Shown: positions 36,709-48,599, counted from the first letter of the stretch. The stretch: 64,000 nucleotides of DNA from Diorhabda sublineata (GCF_026230105.1 NC_079481.1:14463042-14527041); one strand, 5' to 3'. A program made the numbers and translations. The notes: generated from the sequence alone by a model not told the origin.

Positions 36709-37206
36709 TGGATGTGCCTCAACGTTTAACAAGACATGTGATGAATGTAGAAGCCTCTAGAATCATCGCGCTCATATAAGATGGCCGGGGTAATTGTAGT
36801 TCAACAAAGCACCATATCCAGAGTTGTTATTCGCTACCAAGAAACAGGGCAGCTAACCAGAAGATCCGGATAAGGCCGCGAAAGGGTAACTTCGATAGTA
36901 GATGATCGTTATTTGAGGTTGACGGCGTTAAGAAATAGGCATACCACCGCTCGAAGGCTGCAAACAGATCTGTTGGCTGCTCGTAATGTCCGAATAAGCC
37001 TACAAACAGTTCGAAATAGGCTGAGAGAAGCAGGTATACGAGCTAGAGTGACAGCTAGAGGTCCACGTCTTACCAGAGAACATCGAGCAGCAAGATTGGA
37101 ATTTGCTCGATAACACGCAAATTGGAATATTCAGGATTGGTCCAATATTTTATTCACGGAAGAATCAAGATTTTGTCTGTATTCATCAGATAGACGTGTA
37201 CCAGTA
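36709..37206 (+). pseudogene. Tc1-like transposase, 5' part (before nested insertion)
   Basis: It starts MDVPQRLTRHVMNVEASRII. After a stop and frame change it reads STISRVVIRYQETGQLTRRS (first helix-turn-helix and hinge), VTSIVDDRYLRLTALRNRHT, ARRLQTDLLAARNVRISLQT (second helix-turn-helix), VTARGPRLTREHRAARLEFA and then FTEESRFCLYSSDRRVPVY, where the first acidic catalytic position reads Glu-Glu-Ser and the family normally has Asp-Glu-Ser. The frame is cut at 37,207 by the nested element and resumes at 39,568. Confidence 0.9.
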
Positions 37207-37208
37207 TA

Positions 37209-37828
37209 CAGTGCTTTTCAGATAAAAGTATCCACCTTTAATAACTTTTGCAATACTGGTATTTAGAAAAAATCCAAAAATAAGTCAATTTATGTTGGAA
37301 GGGGCAAGCATTATGGCTTATTTGAACTTACTGGAAAAGCCACCCCCTCACCCCTAGCAGCATCCCCTTTATTTTTTTAAATTACTTGTCATATTTTTTA
37401 TGTAAAATTTGGATACTCCTCTTTGAGCTGATTTCAAAAATGTATGATACTTGTAGGTTAAAGTGGTTAGTTTATGAGATAAACAATTTTTCTTTTAAGA
37501 GCACAAATTTTACTTATTATTTACTTTCACCTTATTTGCCTACACTAAAATGGGTTGTACAACAGTTCAAACTCTTTAATCTTTTTAACTGTGCTATTTA
37601 TTCTACTTAAAAAATCCAAACAACAAAAAACTCTACTTTTTATTAAAGTTTGACATTGTCAACTAGAATTTGTAGTCACTATTGATAGTGTAATTTGATA
37701 CATTATTTATTTTGTTTCTCTGAAATGGTTTACTCTTTGCAAGAAAGAATTGAAATTGTAGGTTTATACTACCAAAATAATAATTGTGCAAGAGCTGCTG
37801 CTCGAATTACATGACGGAAGACATGCAA
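37209..37828 (+). repeat. Left long terminal inverted repeat (nested element)
   Basis: 620 bp pairing with 38,930-39,563. It contains block A (about 37,465-37,606), which occurs a third time at 38,783-38,919, and the first codons of the transposase, with an 11-bp deletion near 37,800 relative to the right copy. Confidence 0.92.
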
Positions 37829-38778
37829 CTCATAAGTATGTAATTCAACTGATGGAGAAATTTACCACAACAGGGTCTGTTTGCAATAAAGTGCATAAGC
37901 GAGAGGGACTCGTAAATAACGAAGCAATCCAAGTGGCAATTTTAGAGGCTCAACAACCCCAATCGTTGTCAACAATAAGTAGAGCGATCGGTGTTTCATC
38001 TTCTACAGTTTTCCGAGGTCTACATAAATTCAAGTACCACCCATACAAAGTTAAGTTGGTGCACGAGTTGAATGAAGATGATTTTAATCGTCGTCTAGAG
38101 TTTTGCGAATCAATGACGCAAATTATCAATAACAATCCACAATTGTTAAACAATATTTGCTTTTCTGATGAATTCTCATGGTCATTAAATGGCTTAGTAA
38201 GTAGGCATAATTGTAGATATTGGGCTGAAAGGGATCCACATATTATGCGTGAATTCCATACACAACATCCCCAAAAGTTAAACGTTTGGTGTGGTATCCT
38301 AGGTGACCACATTGTCGGACCTTTCTTCATCAACGGAAATTTGAATGGTGAATCATATCTTGAGTTACTCAGGGAAGGGGTTGACCCACGTATTACAACA
38401 ATAATAGAAAATGATGATAACCTTTCCGAAGATTTACTGGTATTTCAACAAGACGGAGCTCCCCCACACTATGCTATGCCTGTCCGACAATTTTTAAACG
38501 AAACATTCCCCGCTCGTTGGATAGGTAGAAGGGGGCAGATGATGGAGTGGCCACCTAGGTCACCGGATTTAACACCCCTAGACTTCTTTTTATGGGGGTA
38601 TTTAAAAACAAAAGTTTATGCTACCCAACCAGAATCTCTGGATGATTTACGAGAGAGGATAGAAAATGAATGTCGACAATTAAATCCAGCCGTATTAAGC
38701 AATGTCAGAGAGGCATTTCAAAATAGATTATACCATTGTATGGAAGTGAATGGTACTCATTTTGAACACTTATTGTAA
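37725..38778 (+). pseudogene. Transposase of the nested element, nearly intact (one 11-bp deletion)
   Basis: Tc1/mariner-superfamily DDE transposase (DUF4817-type N-terminus) acting on its own inverted repeats. The start MVYSLQERIEIVGLYYQNNN (ATG at 37,725) is the first helix-turn-helix. An 11-bp deletion near 37,800 shifts the frame, which then stays open from 37,786 to the stop at 38,776-38,778. Motifs: LSTISRAIGVSSSTVFRGLH (second helix-turn-helix), ICFSDEFSWSLNG (first Asp), KLNVWCGILGDHIVGPFFI, VFQQDGAPPHYA (second Asp) and EWPPRSPDLTPLDFFLWGYL (third Asp, about 42 residues after the second), then DDLRERIENEC. All three catalytic Asp are present. The undeleted N-terminal sequence survives in the right inverted repeat. 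Confidence 0.93.
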
Positions 38779-38782
38779 CTTC

Positions 38783-38919
38783 ATAATAAATAGCACAGTT
38801 AAAAAGATTAAAGAGTTTGAACTGTTGTACAACCCATTTTAGTACAGGCAAATAAGGTGGAAGTAAATAATAAGTAAAATTTGTGCTCTTAAAAGAAAAA
38901 TTGTTTATCTCATAAACTA
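38783..38919 (-). repeat. Third copy of block A inside the nested element
   Basis: It starts just after the transposase stop. It is a direct copy of about 39,168-39,304 and an inverted copy of about 37,465-37,606. It puts an extra inner inverted repeat in the element and suggests an internal rearrangement during transposition or repair. Confidence 0.85.
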
Positions 38920-38929
38920 ACATGCTAAC

Positions 38930-39563
38930 TTGCATGTCTTCCGTCATGTAATTCGTTAAATATTCTAGCAGCAGCTCTTGCACAATTATTATTTTGGTAG
39001 TATAAACCTACAATTTCAATTCTTTCTTGCAAAGAGTAAACCATCATTTCAGAGAAACAAAATAAATAATGTATCAAATTACACTATCAATAGTGACTAC
39101 AAATTCTAGTTGACAATGTCAAACTTTAATAAAAAGTAGAGTTTTTTGTTGTTTGGATTTTTTAAGTAGAATAAATAGCACAGTTAAAAAGATTAAAGAG
39201 TTTGAACTGTTGTACAACCCATTTTAGTACAGGCAAATAAGATGAAAGTAAATAATTAGTAAAATTTGTGCTCTTAAAAGAAAAATTGTTTATCTCATAA
39301 AATAACCACTTTAACCTACAAGTATTATACATTTTTGAAATCAGCTCAAAGAGGAGTATCCAAATTTTACATAAAAAATATGAAAAGTAATTTAAAAAAA
39401 TAAAGGGGATGCTGCTAGGGGTGAGGGGGTGGCTTTTCCAGTAAGTTTAAATAAGCCATAATGCTTGCCCCTTCCAACATAAATGGACGTATTTTTGGAT
39501 TTTTTCTAAATACCAGTATTACAAAAGTTATTAAAGGTGGATACTTTTATCTGAAAAGCACTG
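38930..39563 (-). repeat. Right long terminal inverted repeat (nested element)
   Basis: 634 bp, the reverse complement of 37,209-37,828. On the minus strand it carries a second, undeleted copy of the transposase start (MVYSLQERIEIVG..., reading leftwards from about 39,044), truncated at its inner edge. Confidence 0.92.
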
Positions 39564-39567
39564 TATA

Positions 39568-40070
39568 GGCAACGACGTGGTGAACGGTACGATCAGGTTA
39601 ATTTTTGTCAAACTGAAAGCTTTGATGGTGGCTCTATCATGGTTTGGGGAGGAATTTCTTTTGAGGGTCGCACGGAGTTAGTACCAGTGAATGATGGAAG
39701 ACTAAATGCTGACAGGTAATTAACCAATATCGGTGACAACTCTGTGCTAATGCACGATAATGTTCGTCTGCACGCTGCTATAGTGGTTCGGCAGTATTTA
39801 GAAAAGGTCGAGATACCCACCCTGAATTGGCCTGCACGTAGCCCGGACCTCAACCCAATTGAGCATGTCTGGGACCATCTAGGATGGCAAATTCAGCAAC
39901 ATCCGGTACCAATAAGAACACTAGATGATCTTCAAAATGTTCTATTTAACTTCTTGGAAAACATGCTGCAAGGATACGTCCAGATCCTGTTTAGAACCCT
40001 TCCAAGACGAATGGAAGCTGTAATTAGAGCGAGGGGAGGCAATATACGCTATAAGAAATTCATCGGCTAG
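39568..40070 (+). pseudogene. Tc1-like transposase, 3' part (after nested insertion)
   Basis: RQRRGERYDQVNF continues the 5' part. Then GGSIMVWGGISFEGRTELVP, a stop near 39,718 and about 15 missing residues, NSVLMHDNVRLHAAIVVRQY (second Asp), IPTLNWPARSPDLNPIEHVW (third acidic residue is Glu in the IEH context, DD34E type) and LPRRMEAVIRARGGNIRYKK. The C-terminus is complete to the stop at 40,068-40,070. It is decayed only by the internal stop/deletion and by the nested insertion. Confidence 0.92.
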
Positions 40071-40277
40071 TTTTAGTTTAAGCACCGTTCCTTTTTTTGT
40101 ATAGATGTTTTGTACATTTTTTTTGATATTTTATATGTTTTGGTGAATTAAACTTTTTGTCCCAGATTAAACTAATATAAAATGAATGTTGCAGAAGGCG
40201 TATCTAGTGGTGTTTTAATTCGTAATAATAATAAAATCGAAAAACAGGAACACATTTAAGATATTTAAAAAATAATG

Positions 40278-40303
40278 AATGATGCGATAATTTTTGTGGG
40301 GTG
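40278..40303 (-). repeat. Right terminal inverted repeat of the Tc1-like element
   Basis: 26 bp, the perfect reverse complement of 36,438-36,463, with TA outside at 40,304-40,305. Confidence 0.93.
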
Positions 40304-40305
40304 TA

Positions 40306-41224
40306 TATTTTTCAACACATAATAACAAATTATATTTAATATCGCCCATTACCCCAATGAAATGGCAGATATGGTCCAGTTATAAATCAAAATTTCATAA
40401 TTTTATTTTAAACAAAACATATTAGGTCGCTAAAGATTTCACACTGTATATCTTTGTATAATAACCAAGTTCTGAGGTTAAAACTGCATGAGCAATGTAA
40501 ATTTCTTTGAATAATATTTAGGGCTTTATACTCTTTTGGCGAATAATATTGTAAAACCACAAAAGAATTTTTCTTTACTGAATGCTACTCTTTATAAGAA
40601 CGTAGTGGGAAAGAGAAAACCACCTCTTTTCTGAGAATTTGTCTACAAGATGTGTCTATCATGCAAATTCTAAACCATATATGTATATATATATAACATT
40701 GCTGATATGTAGTAACTTCGCCTTTATCGCAGCAAACATTTTGTCATCCATTGTATTGACAGTTGTTATCTTTTCTAATAAGTTTGAATCATTTCCAATC
40801 GCATTCAAAGTGCCAATACAAATATTTTTGCGAGCTTATTGTTGTTCAAATGTGACGATTTCAAATATTAAAATTTTCCTGTTAAAGTTGCCGCTAACAT
40901 TCCATTCGAAACATTAGGATTAAGGCTAAACAGCTGGCAGTCATCAACCTTTGGTGCATGTGTACTTTTTCTATAGCAGCGCTAGTCACGGTACTTAATA
41001 GACACATCTCATATTATATTATTATTATTAGAATATTTATATGTAAGATGGTTGAGCTGTATTCACTTAACTGACTTTGATTTCAACTATGTATTAATCT
41101 GTCTTCGATTATATATTCAAATAGCTTGTATGTAATACAAAGTAGTGATATCCCTCTGTAATTTTCTCAATCTTTATGACTAAGTACTTCAGCATTTTTT
41201 CTTTATTTCTTCTATTTCCGGTGT
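40306..41224. other. Non-coding, nothing recognised
   Basis: AT-rich with a 92-codon plus-strand frame (40,639-40,917) that has no motif. Confidence 0.4.
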
Positions 41225-41870
41225 TTATGAGCAGCGTTCCAGTGGGTCAACTCAAAATGATGAAGACCAAATCAAAGTCATAATTAAAGAGGATCGTCAG
41301 GTTGCATTTGAGAGGCTGCGAAAACAACAATTGAAAAACATTTGAAATCTCTTGGGTTTTCTTGGAAAGCATCATCATTGGTGATGAAAAATGGGTCAAC
41401 TACAGTAACATAATTCAAAAAGGATCATGGAGCAAACACTATGAATCAGCACAAATCATATCGAAAGATGAAAAACAGAAAAAAAGCTCGTGCTGTCAGT
41501 TTAGTGGAATTATAAAGTTATTGTATTTTTTGAGCTGCTACCAAGGAACCAATTAATAAATTCTGATGTTTACTGTCAACAATTGATGAAACTGGATGAA
41601 GCAATTAGAGATAAACAGAATTGTCAAATCGGAAAGGTTCAGTGTTCCACCATGAAAATGCTAGACTTCACATATCTTTGGCATCTCGTGAGATTTTTTG
41701 TAGGATTTTTTGAATTGTCAAACTTTCACAAATGACGATGACCTTCAATCGCACTAGTTCAGTTTTTTGCTAATTAGGACCAGAAATTGTTTGAGCGAGG
41801 AATTTTTAAGCTGAAAAAAAGATTGCAGAAGGCTATTGAGCAAAATAGAAAATATATAATCGATTAGAAA
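41225..41870 (+). pseudogene. mariner transposase fossil
   Basis: Pieces on the plus strand: QRSSSGSTQNDEDQIKVIIK (N-terminal helix-turn-helix region), IIIGDEKWVNYSNIIQKGSW (about 41,363-41,430, with GDEKW as the first catalytic Asp), CQQLMKLDEAIRDKQN, VFHHENARLHISLA (second catalytic block, with Asp replaced by Glu) and a C-terminal KKRLQKAIEQN-like end. The third Asp block is missing. Stops and frameshifts throughout. Confidence 0.8.
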
Positions 41871-42191
41871 CTATTCTTTTTTGAAAAAATTGTTTTATTT
41901 TATATTACAAAACCGAAATTACGTTGTCGCAAATCCATTTTGTGGCAGAAGTTTAGTCCCTTCGGTATTTCATTCTTTAGAACAAAAGAAGCAGATGGTT
42001 CACATATGTTTCGATTTTGCCCATAAAATATCGCAAATCTTTTATTTTGCAAGTTCGAAGGCCTAAACAAATTTTCTTGTACTTCTTTTTTTTATGGATT
42101 CTTCTTTGTGACCTTCTATTTCGTAGGAATAGTGTCTTTTTGAAGTGAGCAGATCAGCGCCGCATTCTACCAATGCCGAAGAACTCCTTAA

Positions 42192-42232
<41 letters not shown>

Positions 42233-44099
42233 CGTGATTTTTTAAGTTTAGGTATTTTACAACAAGTTTTAAGCCAGAGCTAGTGGTATTGCGTCCAACA
42301 TGTTGGGCGTCGAACATTGATAAATGCTCAAAAATGTCAGATTAACTTTGCAAGATTATTGTTATGACGTACAGAGAAAGATCCTTATTTCCGGAATCCT
42401 TCTAAAATATACTATCATAATATATTTATTTTTTCCTGAAATATGGATTTATATATGGTATTCATTGGTATTTTCGATTACAAAATTTAAACTGTATTTG
42501 TATTCAGTTTCTACTTTGTTTTACTCCAACGACGAATAAATATTTTTGTTTGAATACACTTTGATCAGGCTTAGAGCAAAATAATTATCTACCTTTGCAA
42601 TCAATTCTTTATAGTCTTCTTCTTCTTCTAAAATTTTCTTTTTTCACAAAATGCCCAAAATTGTTTCCATATTGTGGTCAGTGCCTCGGGAAATTTCCAA
42701 AAAAATCGCACATCGAAAAAATTATCGGAAATAATTTGAACTCAAGGAGAAAATTAAGTGAAACGGGTGCAGATATTGGTTGGACTGACATCTGTTGATA
42801 TTGGAAGCTATTCATACAACCCCTGTAGAGTTAACCAGTGTTTTTTTGTTGAATTAATGCAAAAAACACAAACAATAGACCAAAAATATTCAAGCTCCAT
42901 AATTTATAGTATGAAAATCAATTATCTGCACTCAAATATTTCATATTTGAATGAGATTAGAAATAATACAACGAATTGCGAGAAAATTGTAGACTTATCA
43001 TTCTCACTGCATAAAGGCGTCACTATTACTTGCGTCGTATATTCAACGCACATCAAGAAGCTCTTCATCTCTTCATAGAGAGCACGAAATTCCCCTTTTT
43101 TTCGATTTCAGCTTCCATCCTTTGTAATATGAACAAAACATCTCTTGAAAGCCTTATAGTCGGGGTTATTGATCACAAAAACGCGCACGGGTTGATGAAA
43201 TGGGGGTATCGAATTTAATAATCTTGTTTCATATAATTCAATCATATGAAACATCGAAATTTGAACAAAAAATCATCACGAATCAAGATCTAGAAAATTC
43301 TAAATGTAAACAAGTAATTAAAGATGCAAAACCGTAAAGACACAACTTGATCATTATTTTAATTAGAAGATTTAAATAGGAATTAAACGTAATATCCATA
43401 CAACCATATTCATAAACCATTCAATTGTCTAAAACATTCACGACATTTACCAAATTCTCATTGCTCTTGATATAATAATCTTTCTCATCTCGCTTCCATC
43501 GCATGCTGGAATGGCTGGAATCGAATCTGCTGATCACCATGTCAAAAAAGCTACAAAGAATCCTCCTGAAATCCGAGTTCAGCTCCACAACAATTCATCC
43601 ATGCGATTGTCAAATAAAAAGTAAGTGTTCGAAGTGGCCGAAAAATTATTTTATTTGTTCCCTAATTCCATATTTCGAAGTTATATTCAATTGAAATCCA
43701 CTTCTCTTAAGCTGCTCGATTTAACACTTTAAACACATTAAATCTTGTTTATTCCACGGGTATGCTGATGCATTATTCATTAGGATGCATCTTTGGTTAA
43801 ATTCGCTTCTTAGTTGGATCGAGCATGATTTATTCGAATTTGATGTACATTAGCACCTAAACTCCCCTTTTAGATAGAAATGGGTGCTTAATCTGTTAAT
43901 GCTTTCCGGTATCTAATTTATAGGTTGAGAATAATGGACATACTTGATATCAAAACAATCTAATTGGTTGACTTGGGAGAGAAGATACATTTTTCAATGT
44001 ATCATAAATGTTGGTTGTGCTAAAACTTTTTCTATGTTTATAATGGTGAATGATTCCATGGGGCCAAATCTCGCGAATAGAGTGCATGAAGTATCAATT
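41871..44099. other. Non-coding; includes a (TA)n tract
   Basis: No gene recognised. A TA microsatellite lies at about 42,193-42,230. Several overlapping 60-106-codon frames between 42,324 and 43,218 show no motifs. About 43,840-44,040 is plain AT-rich DNA. Confidence 0.45.
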
Positions 44100-44520
44100 C
44101 ATACGAGGGCTGTTGAATAACAAACAATATCATATAAAGCAATAAATTTATTACCAGAAGATTGGTACACATGATACATAATGACCGAAGAGAATGAGAC
44201 ATCTGTCATATCTGTGGACAAGCTTTTCAATATCCTTTTCAAAGAAAGTTGCCGCCAATAAACAGACCTTGAAATTTCTGGAAATTCCGTAGACAAAGCA
44301 GTGAAGGTGAATCTGCGGTTTTCTTCAACCATTCTGCCCACTCGTTGAACCAGGTCATCTGAAAGGACAGATCTTTGGCCCCCTTCATCGTGCACAACAT
44401 TATAGCTCTCTTCAAACTTTGGACACCACTCAAACTACTCAATCACCGATGGCCTTCAGCCTGTAGAAAATGAATCACACTTCACATTTGGTGGGAGCAT
44501 CAATATTGGCGGACATGTTT
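44100..44520 (-). pseudogene. Deletion derivative of a mariner transposon (N-terminal part only)
   Basis: On the minus strand from 44,516: MSANIDAPTKCEV, IHFLQAEGHR, then MHDEGGQRSVLSDDLVQRVG, MVEENRRFTFTALSTEFPEI and SRSVYWRQLS. This is the paired helix-turn-helix region of irritans-type mariner transposases. It then jumps to sequence unlike any catalytic domain and reaches ACGAGGGCTGTTGAATAA (44,103-44,120), which resembles a mariner terminus. The catalytic domain is gone. Two frames overlap because of a frameshift near 44,390. Confidence 0.78.
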
Positions 44521-46861
44521 ACGTGACTGCAGCACAACCCCGACTGATGCCTAAATGTCAAAATAGCGAAGTGTATAGTGTGAGATCTTCGCCGCCGCGT
44601 AATAATAAAAAAAATGATAATTCATCATCTTCAGGGGCTTACTTAATAGGACGATATTCTGGAAAGGAAAAAATCAAAGCACGGAATCCGGTTTCAAAAG
44701 AACGTAGATAAAAATTAATCGAGAAAATGCACTTCTTCTTGCCAACTATTTGGAAAATAGTTTTCGATCAAATGAAACAGATTACATCGAAATCCCACTA
44801 TGAATAAATTGAGTAATCACAGAAAATAGAACCAGCAAAGATTAGGCCAAAATACGTGCCTGGATACTGAATATTTGATTTACAAAAAGTGACGATTCAA
44901 TCCTCTAAATTCGATACTTTCACTTGAGATTTTCGAACTGAACTTTTTGGAGATGACCTTCTCATTGGACTCAAATTTTTACCCGGAAAACAATGCAAAA
45001 AATTAAAGTATACTGCGAGAAGGTAGCAATTCATAGCCAATTGTTCACTGAACAAATCCTGAATATTTCTCATTTTTCTATCCTAGAGACAGAATCACCT
45101 TTTTTAAAATACCCATATATTACTATATAAACAGGGTATCTAGGAGCCTTGAAAACCGGGGAAAAGACGGGAATTTCGCAGATCCCGAAAAAAAAATTTT
45201 TGAGCGTGCCAAACAGGCGTAGAAAGTTGTGTATATCAAATAAGTTCCGAGTGATTTCGACAATCGTATCGCAGGAACATGTTGAACCTCCCTCGTAACT
45301 GCACTCTTATAGTCTTACGTATGAATGTTTGCCTAAATCACCTGATATTAACACCGATTTTGGGATTCCCCTGAAGCTTTCAGGGTTTTGTTGTTTTATA
45401 AAAAATTCATTTCTAAAGTGAAGCTTATATATGATGGAAATTTGTTTCATAATAGTTTTTAAGTATTGTAGTTCTGAGTTGTTTTGCTTCAAACGGTTTC
45501 ACATGTTTTAAAATACATTTAAAAATATTTAAAACACATAAACAGACGAGTTCTGTACTTGAAAGAAAAAAACATTGTCAACCATTCAGCAATTCAAATT
45601 ATTGAGACCCAATTTGTGAAGCAGCATGTTTTGTCCTGACTTTACTCGTAGAATCTCCACCGGTAAGGTTATGGAAAGCGATCATAGTTTTGCCAACTTC
45701 ATATCCAAGAATTTTAATAATTGATTCAGTGGTAAGAATCGCGTTGTTGCAGAAGCTCCTGCAACAAAAACAGTTGTAACATTGTTATTTAATTTTTTAT
45801 AATCGTAATTCAATGTACTGTAAATAAATTAAATCAAAGATATCTACATTACTATGTAAATGAATTTTACAAAATTGTGACAACCTCAGGCCACATCAAA
45901 ATCAAAATAAAGGCAATTTTAGTAGTGGAAAAACTTTAAAATAGCTTCCTTAGCGAAAACCTCTCGCAGATTCAGCTCTGTGTGTGTCACTAGTTAGTTT
46001 AGTAATATTGTTAAAGTTAAAATCTCTATATGCAAAATCAGGACTTTGGAATGGATCAGGTAACCCTCGTGAGAACGGACATTGTCATAGAGATGTCAAT
46101 TTTACTAGGCGCATATTTTTAACTGCTGTACGCCGAATGCGCATGAGAATACCAACTAATTTTCTTCAAATTGGATCCAGTAATTTAGCTGCAACAGTTA
46201 GTGAGGCAAGTATAATCCACAATAATTATGCTTTACGTCATATTATGAGCTATAATATTCTAATTTAGTGCCAAAATTACCGTATTACGGTCCTTAGAAG
46301 CATCTATCATCAGCTTTGTATTTATCCCAAATGTCTAAAAAGTAATTGATATGACGACAACTAATTTTACGAACGGACTTATCGTTACACAATGTTGATT
46401 GTTAATCACATGTCTTCACGTGGTGATTGTGAATAGAATGTAATTGTGGAAAATGATTTTTTTTCTCCAATCAAGACAGAGTTCTGCTCCATTCGTTGGT
46501 AACAGGCTGTATGTAACAAGGTCTGAATGAATACAGATGATATGGAGATATGTTTCAGTATTGAAAATTTACCGCTCGAATTCATTTAGTGATACCATGG
46601 AAAATAACATCGAAAATATCGGAATAAATCAATATTTTATTGCTATTCAAAGTGATCATTTGACGTATGAATGTAAAAGATAATTTTATCACAATGAACA
46701 AACATAAAGTGCGTCGAAACAGATAAAAAAAGAGGCAACATAAATCTCGTTGTGGGTACATCATTCTGCTCAGCCACATTCAAACAAATGAAGAAAAACA
46801 AAAGAAACAAATGGTGATCTTTTATTTATGATCAATCGAATGGATATGTTGTATTTGTATG
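44521..46861. other. Non-coding, nothing recognised
   Basis: Contains a 94-codon plus-strand frame (45,984-46,268) with no recognisable domain and short frames elsewhere. ACAGGGTATCTAGG at 45,132 is a weak member of the CAGGGTGT set. Confidence 0.4.
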
Positions 46862-46935
46862 TGTAGGGGTTCCTAAGCTGGCTGGCGCCTCCTCATCAGG
46901 GGCGTTAAAACGAGTCAAGGGGGCACGATAATAGT
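46862..46935. repeat. GC-rich patch resembling a hAT-type element end
   Basis: AGGGGTTCCTAAGCTGGCTG, then CGCCTCCTCATCAGGGGCG and GGGGGCAC. The AGGGGTTCC start followed by GC-rich sequence recalls terminal regions of hAT-derived miniature elements. No matching second end was found, so this is only a suggestion. Confidence 0.3.
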
Positions 46936-47454
46936 TAAATATTTAACAAATGTAGAATTGTGACCAAATAATCTATTATAACTACATTTACGTTATAGAA
47001 TTTTCAATTTAACACAGCATTTACTATCCCCTGCTCTGACACGAAATAGAAGCCTACAGTACCTGATAATTCCGAGGTCTACCCCATAGATCAAAATTAT
47101 TCTAGATAGCCAACTCGAGTTCTTGTTTCAACGCCATTTCTTGGTTCATTAGCAGTACTATACGTACATGGAAACAACAATTTCCCTTATACTGTTGGCG
47201 GCATATTTCAAACTCCAGTTATTTTTCGACATAGTTCAATCCATGAAAACGAAGATATAAACGACAGTTTTTTGGTGCATTCGAAAAAATACAAAATAAA
47301 AGTGAATGTAGATAGAGGTTGTGTGCAATATAATATGCAGGCTACATTATTTGTCTAACGTCTAACGTTTTTAGGTGATCATTGAGGTGAGTGCCCTGGA
47401 TAAATACATGATTATTATAAAACTACCACTAAGAAAACAGTCGCATATGGTTAG

Positions 47455-47655
47455 GAAAACAATGTTTTTCATCAAGACAAAGCACCAGCTCATATATTCG
47501 TTATTGCAAAATTTGATTGATTAAAGTTTAAATTGCTACTTCATGCACCTTACTCACCAGATTTAGCTCCTTTAAATAATTCTATGTTCCTAGACTTGAA
47601 AAACTGACTAGTTGGTCAAAGATTTTCCAACAATAAAGAGTTACTAAAAATTTCC
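47455..47655 (+). pseudogene. mariner transposase C-terminal fragment
   Basis: NVFHQDKAPAHIFVIAKFD carries the second catalytic Asp context. Across a stop, HAPYSPDLAPLNNSMFLDLK has the YSPDLAP motif but Asn where the third catalytic Asp should be. LVGQRFSNNKELLK follows, and then the sequence changes abruptly into the reversed LINE at 47,658. Confidence 0.85.
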
Positions 47656-47657
47656 TG

Positions 47658-48420
47658 TGCTACTTGTTGTAGCCAAGTTTTCTTGGGTCTTCCTTCTCTC
47701 TTTTTCTCATATTTCTCTAATTCCATTAATTATGTGCTTTGTGGTGTTTCTCTCTTTATGTGTCCCTATCAGTTTAAACATATTTCAACTATTTTCTCTC
47801 CTATTGGTTCCTTTTTGAGCTTCTTTGGTATTATCTCATTTTAAATCCTATCCATCTATGTTTTCCCTGTTATTTTCCTCAGTTCAGCTCCATCTCCGCT
47901 TCTAATTTTCTACTTGGTATCTTTTTGTTCAGTACCAATTACGATTATCGAGTTGTATACTTTTGTTTTTATGTCTTCTCCCATTTCTTCTTTTCCAAGA
48001 AATTGTCTAGTATATTTGATTTGCACTACTCACTCTCTTCTCTATCTCCATATCTATTTTCCCATATTCTACTAAAATGACACCCATAAGTGATGAATCT
48101 ATTCGTTATCTTGTTATTAGTAAATCTTCCCCATGTTTTCTTTTAATTTACTACAATTTTAAATTTATTGATATTGACTTCCCATCACAAGTCTTCAACT
48201 GTCTATCTCCATATTTTCTTCTTCATCAGTCTTGCAACAAATTTGGAATATACTCATCTCATTTGCAAATCATCTCTTCAAATTATTAACTCGGATTTAT
48301 ACGAGATTGTTCTCGAGAAGCCAATTGTCCATTTGGAAGACCAAATATATACAAATTTTGTTAGTCCTAACCGCTCCTCGTCTTCAACTAACTCATTTCC
48401 TCTTTTAATCGCTCATATCA
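47658..48420 (-). pseudogene. Non-LTR retrotransposon ORF2, C-terminal fragment
   Basis: On the minus strand: VNINKFKIVVN (the reverse transcriptase thumb side, after YADD) near 48,170, then GAELRKITGKT, MDRI, NEIIPKKLKKEPIGEKIVE and GHIKRE, ending KRREGRPKKTWLQQVAQEI (about 47,720-47,658). This order is the standard C-terminus of a common arthropod LINE type that lacks RNase H. Stops and frame changes are frequent. The 3' end abuts the mariner fragment, as expected if the LINE inserted into it. Confidence 0.8.
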
Positions 48421-48599
48421 TTTACTAACTGTCATTTTATAGTTACTACATTATTACTAAAAACATATTTTGATATTTCGTCAGCGTTTTGGCTTTCATA
48501 CCATTCTTCAAACACATCATTTCTTTGGTTGCTACATTAGTCAGAATGAGTTCAAACTTGACCATTCACATTTACATAGATTGTTAACTTTTTCTTTTC

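Larger units (their letters stand above)
37209..39563 (+). mobile_element. Nested mariner-type transposon with inverted repeats over 600 bp
   Basis: 2,355 bp inserted at TA within the transposase gene of the Tc1-like element. The ends read CAGTGCTTTTCAGATAAAAG on both sides (reversed on the right), flanked by TA duplications. The inverted repeats span 37,209-37,828 and 38,930-39,563 and are nearly identical by eye. They include the transposase start codon and about the first 37 codons. Being inserted in another transposon and so well matched, it is younger than its host element. Confidence 0.93.
36438..40303 (+). mobile_element. Tc1-like transposon, split by a nested transposon
   Basis: The terminal inverted repeat CACCCCACAAAAATTATCGC plus ATCATT (26 bp, perfect) is at 36,438-36,463 and, reversed, at 40,278-40,303, flanked by TA on both sides. 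Without the nested element (37,209-39,563 plus a duplicated TA) the length is about 1.5 kb, normal for a Tc1-like element. It encodes one decayed transposase in two parts. Confidence 0.93.

Noticed and set aside
38705..38983. 92-codon minus-strand frame at the end of the nested transposon
   Set aside because: It is made of block A and the mirrored transposase start inside the inverted repeat, not a separate gene.
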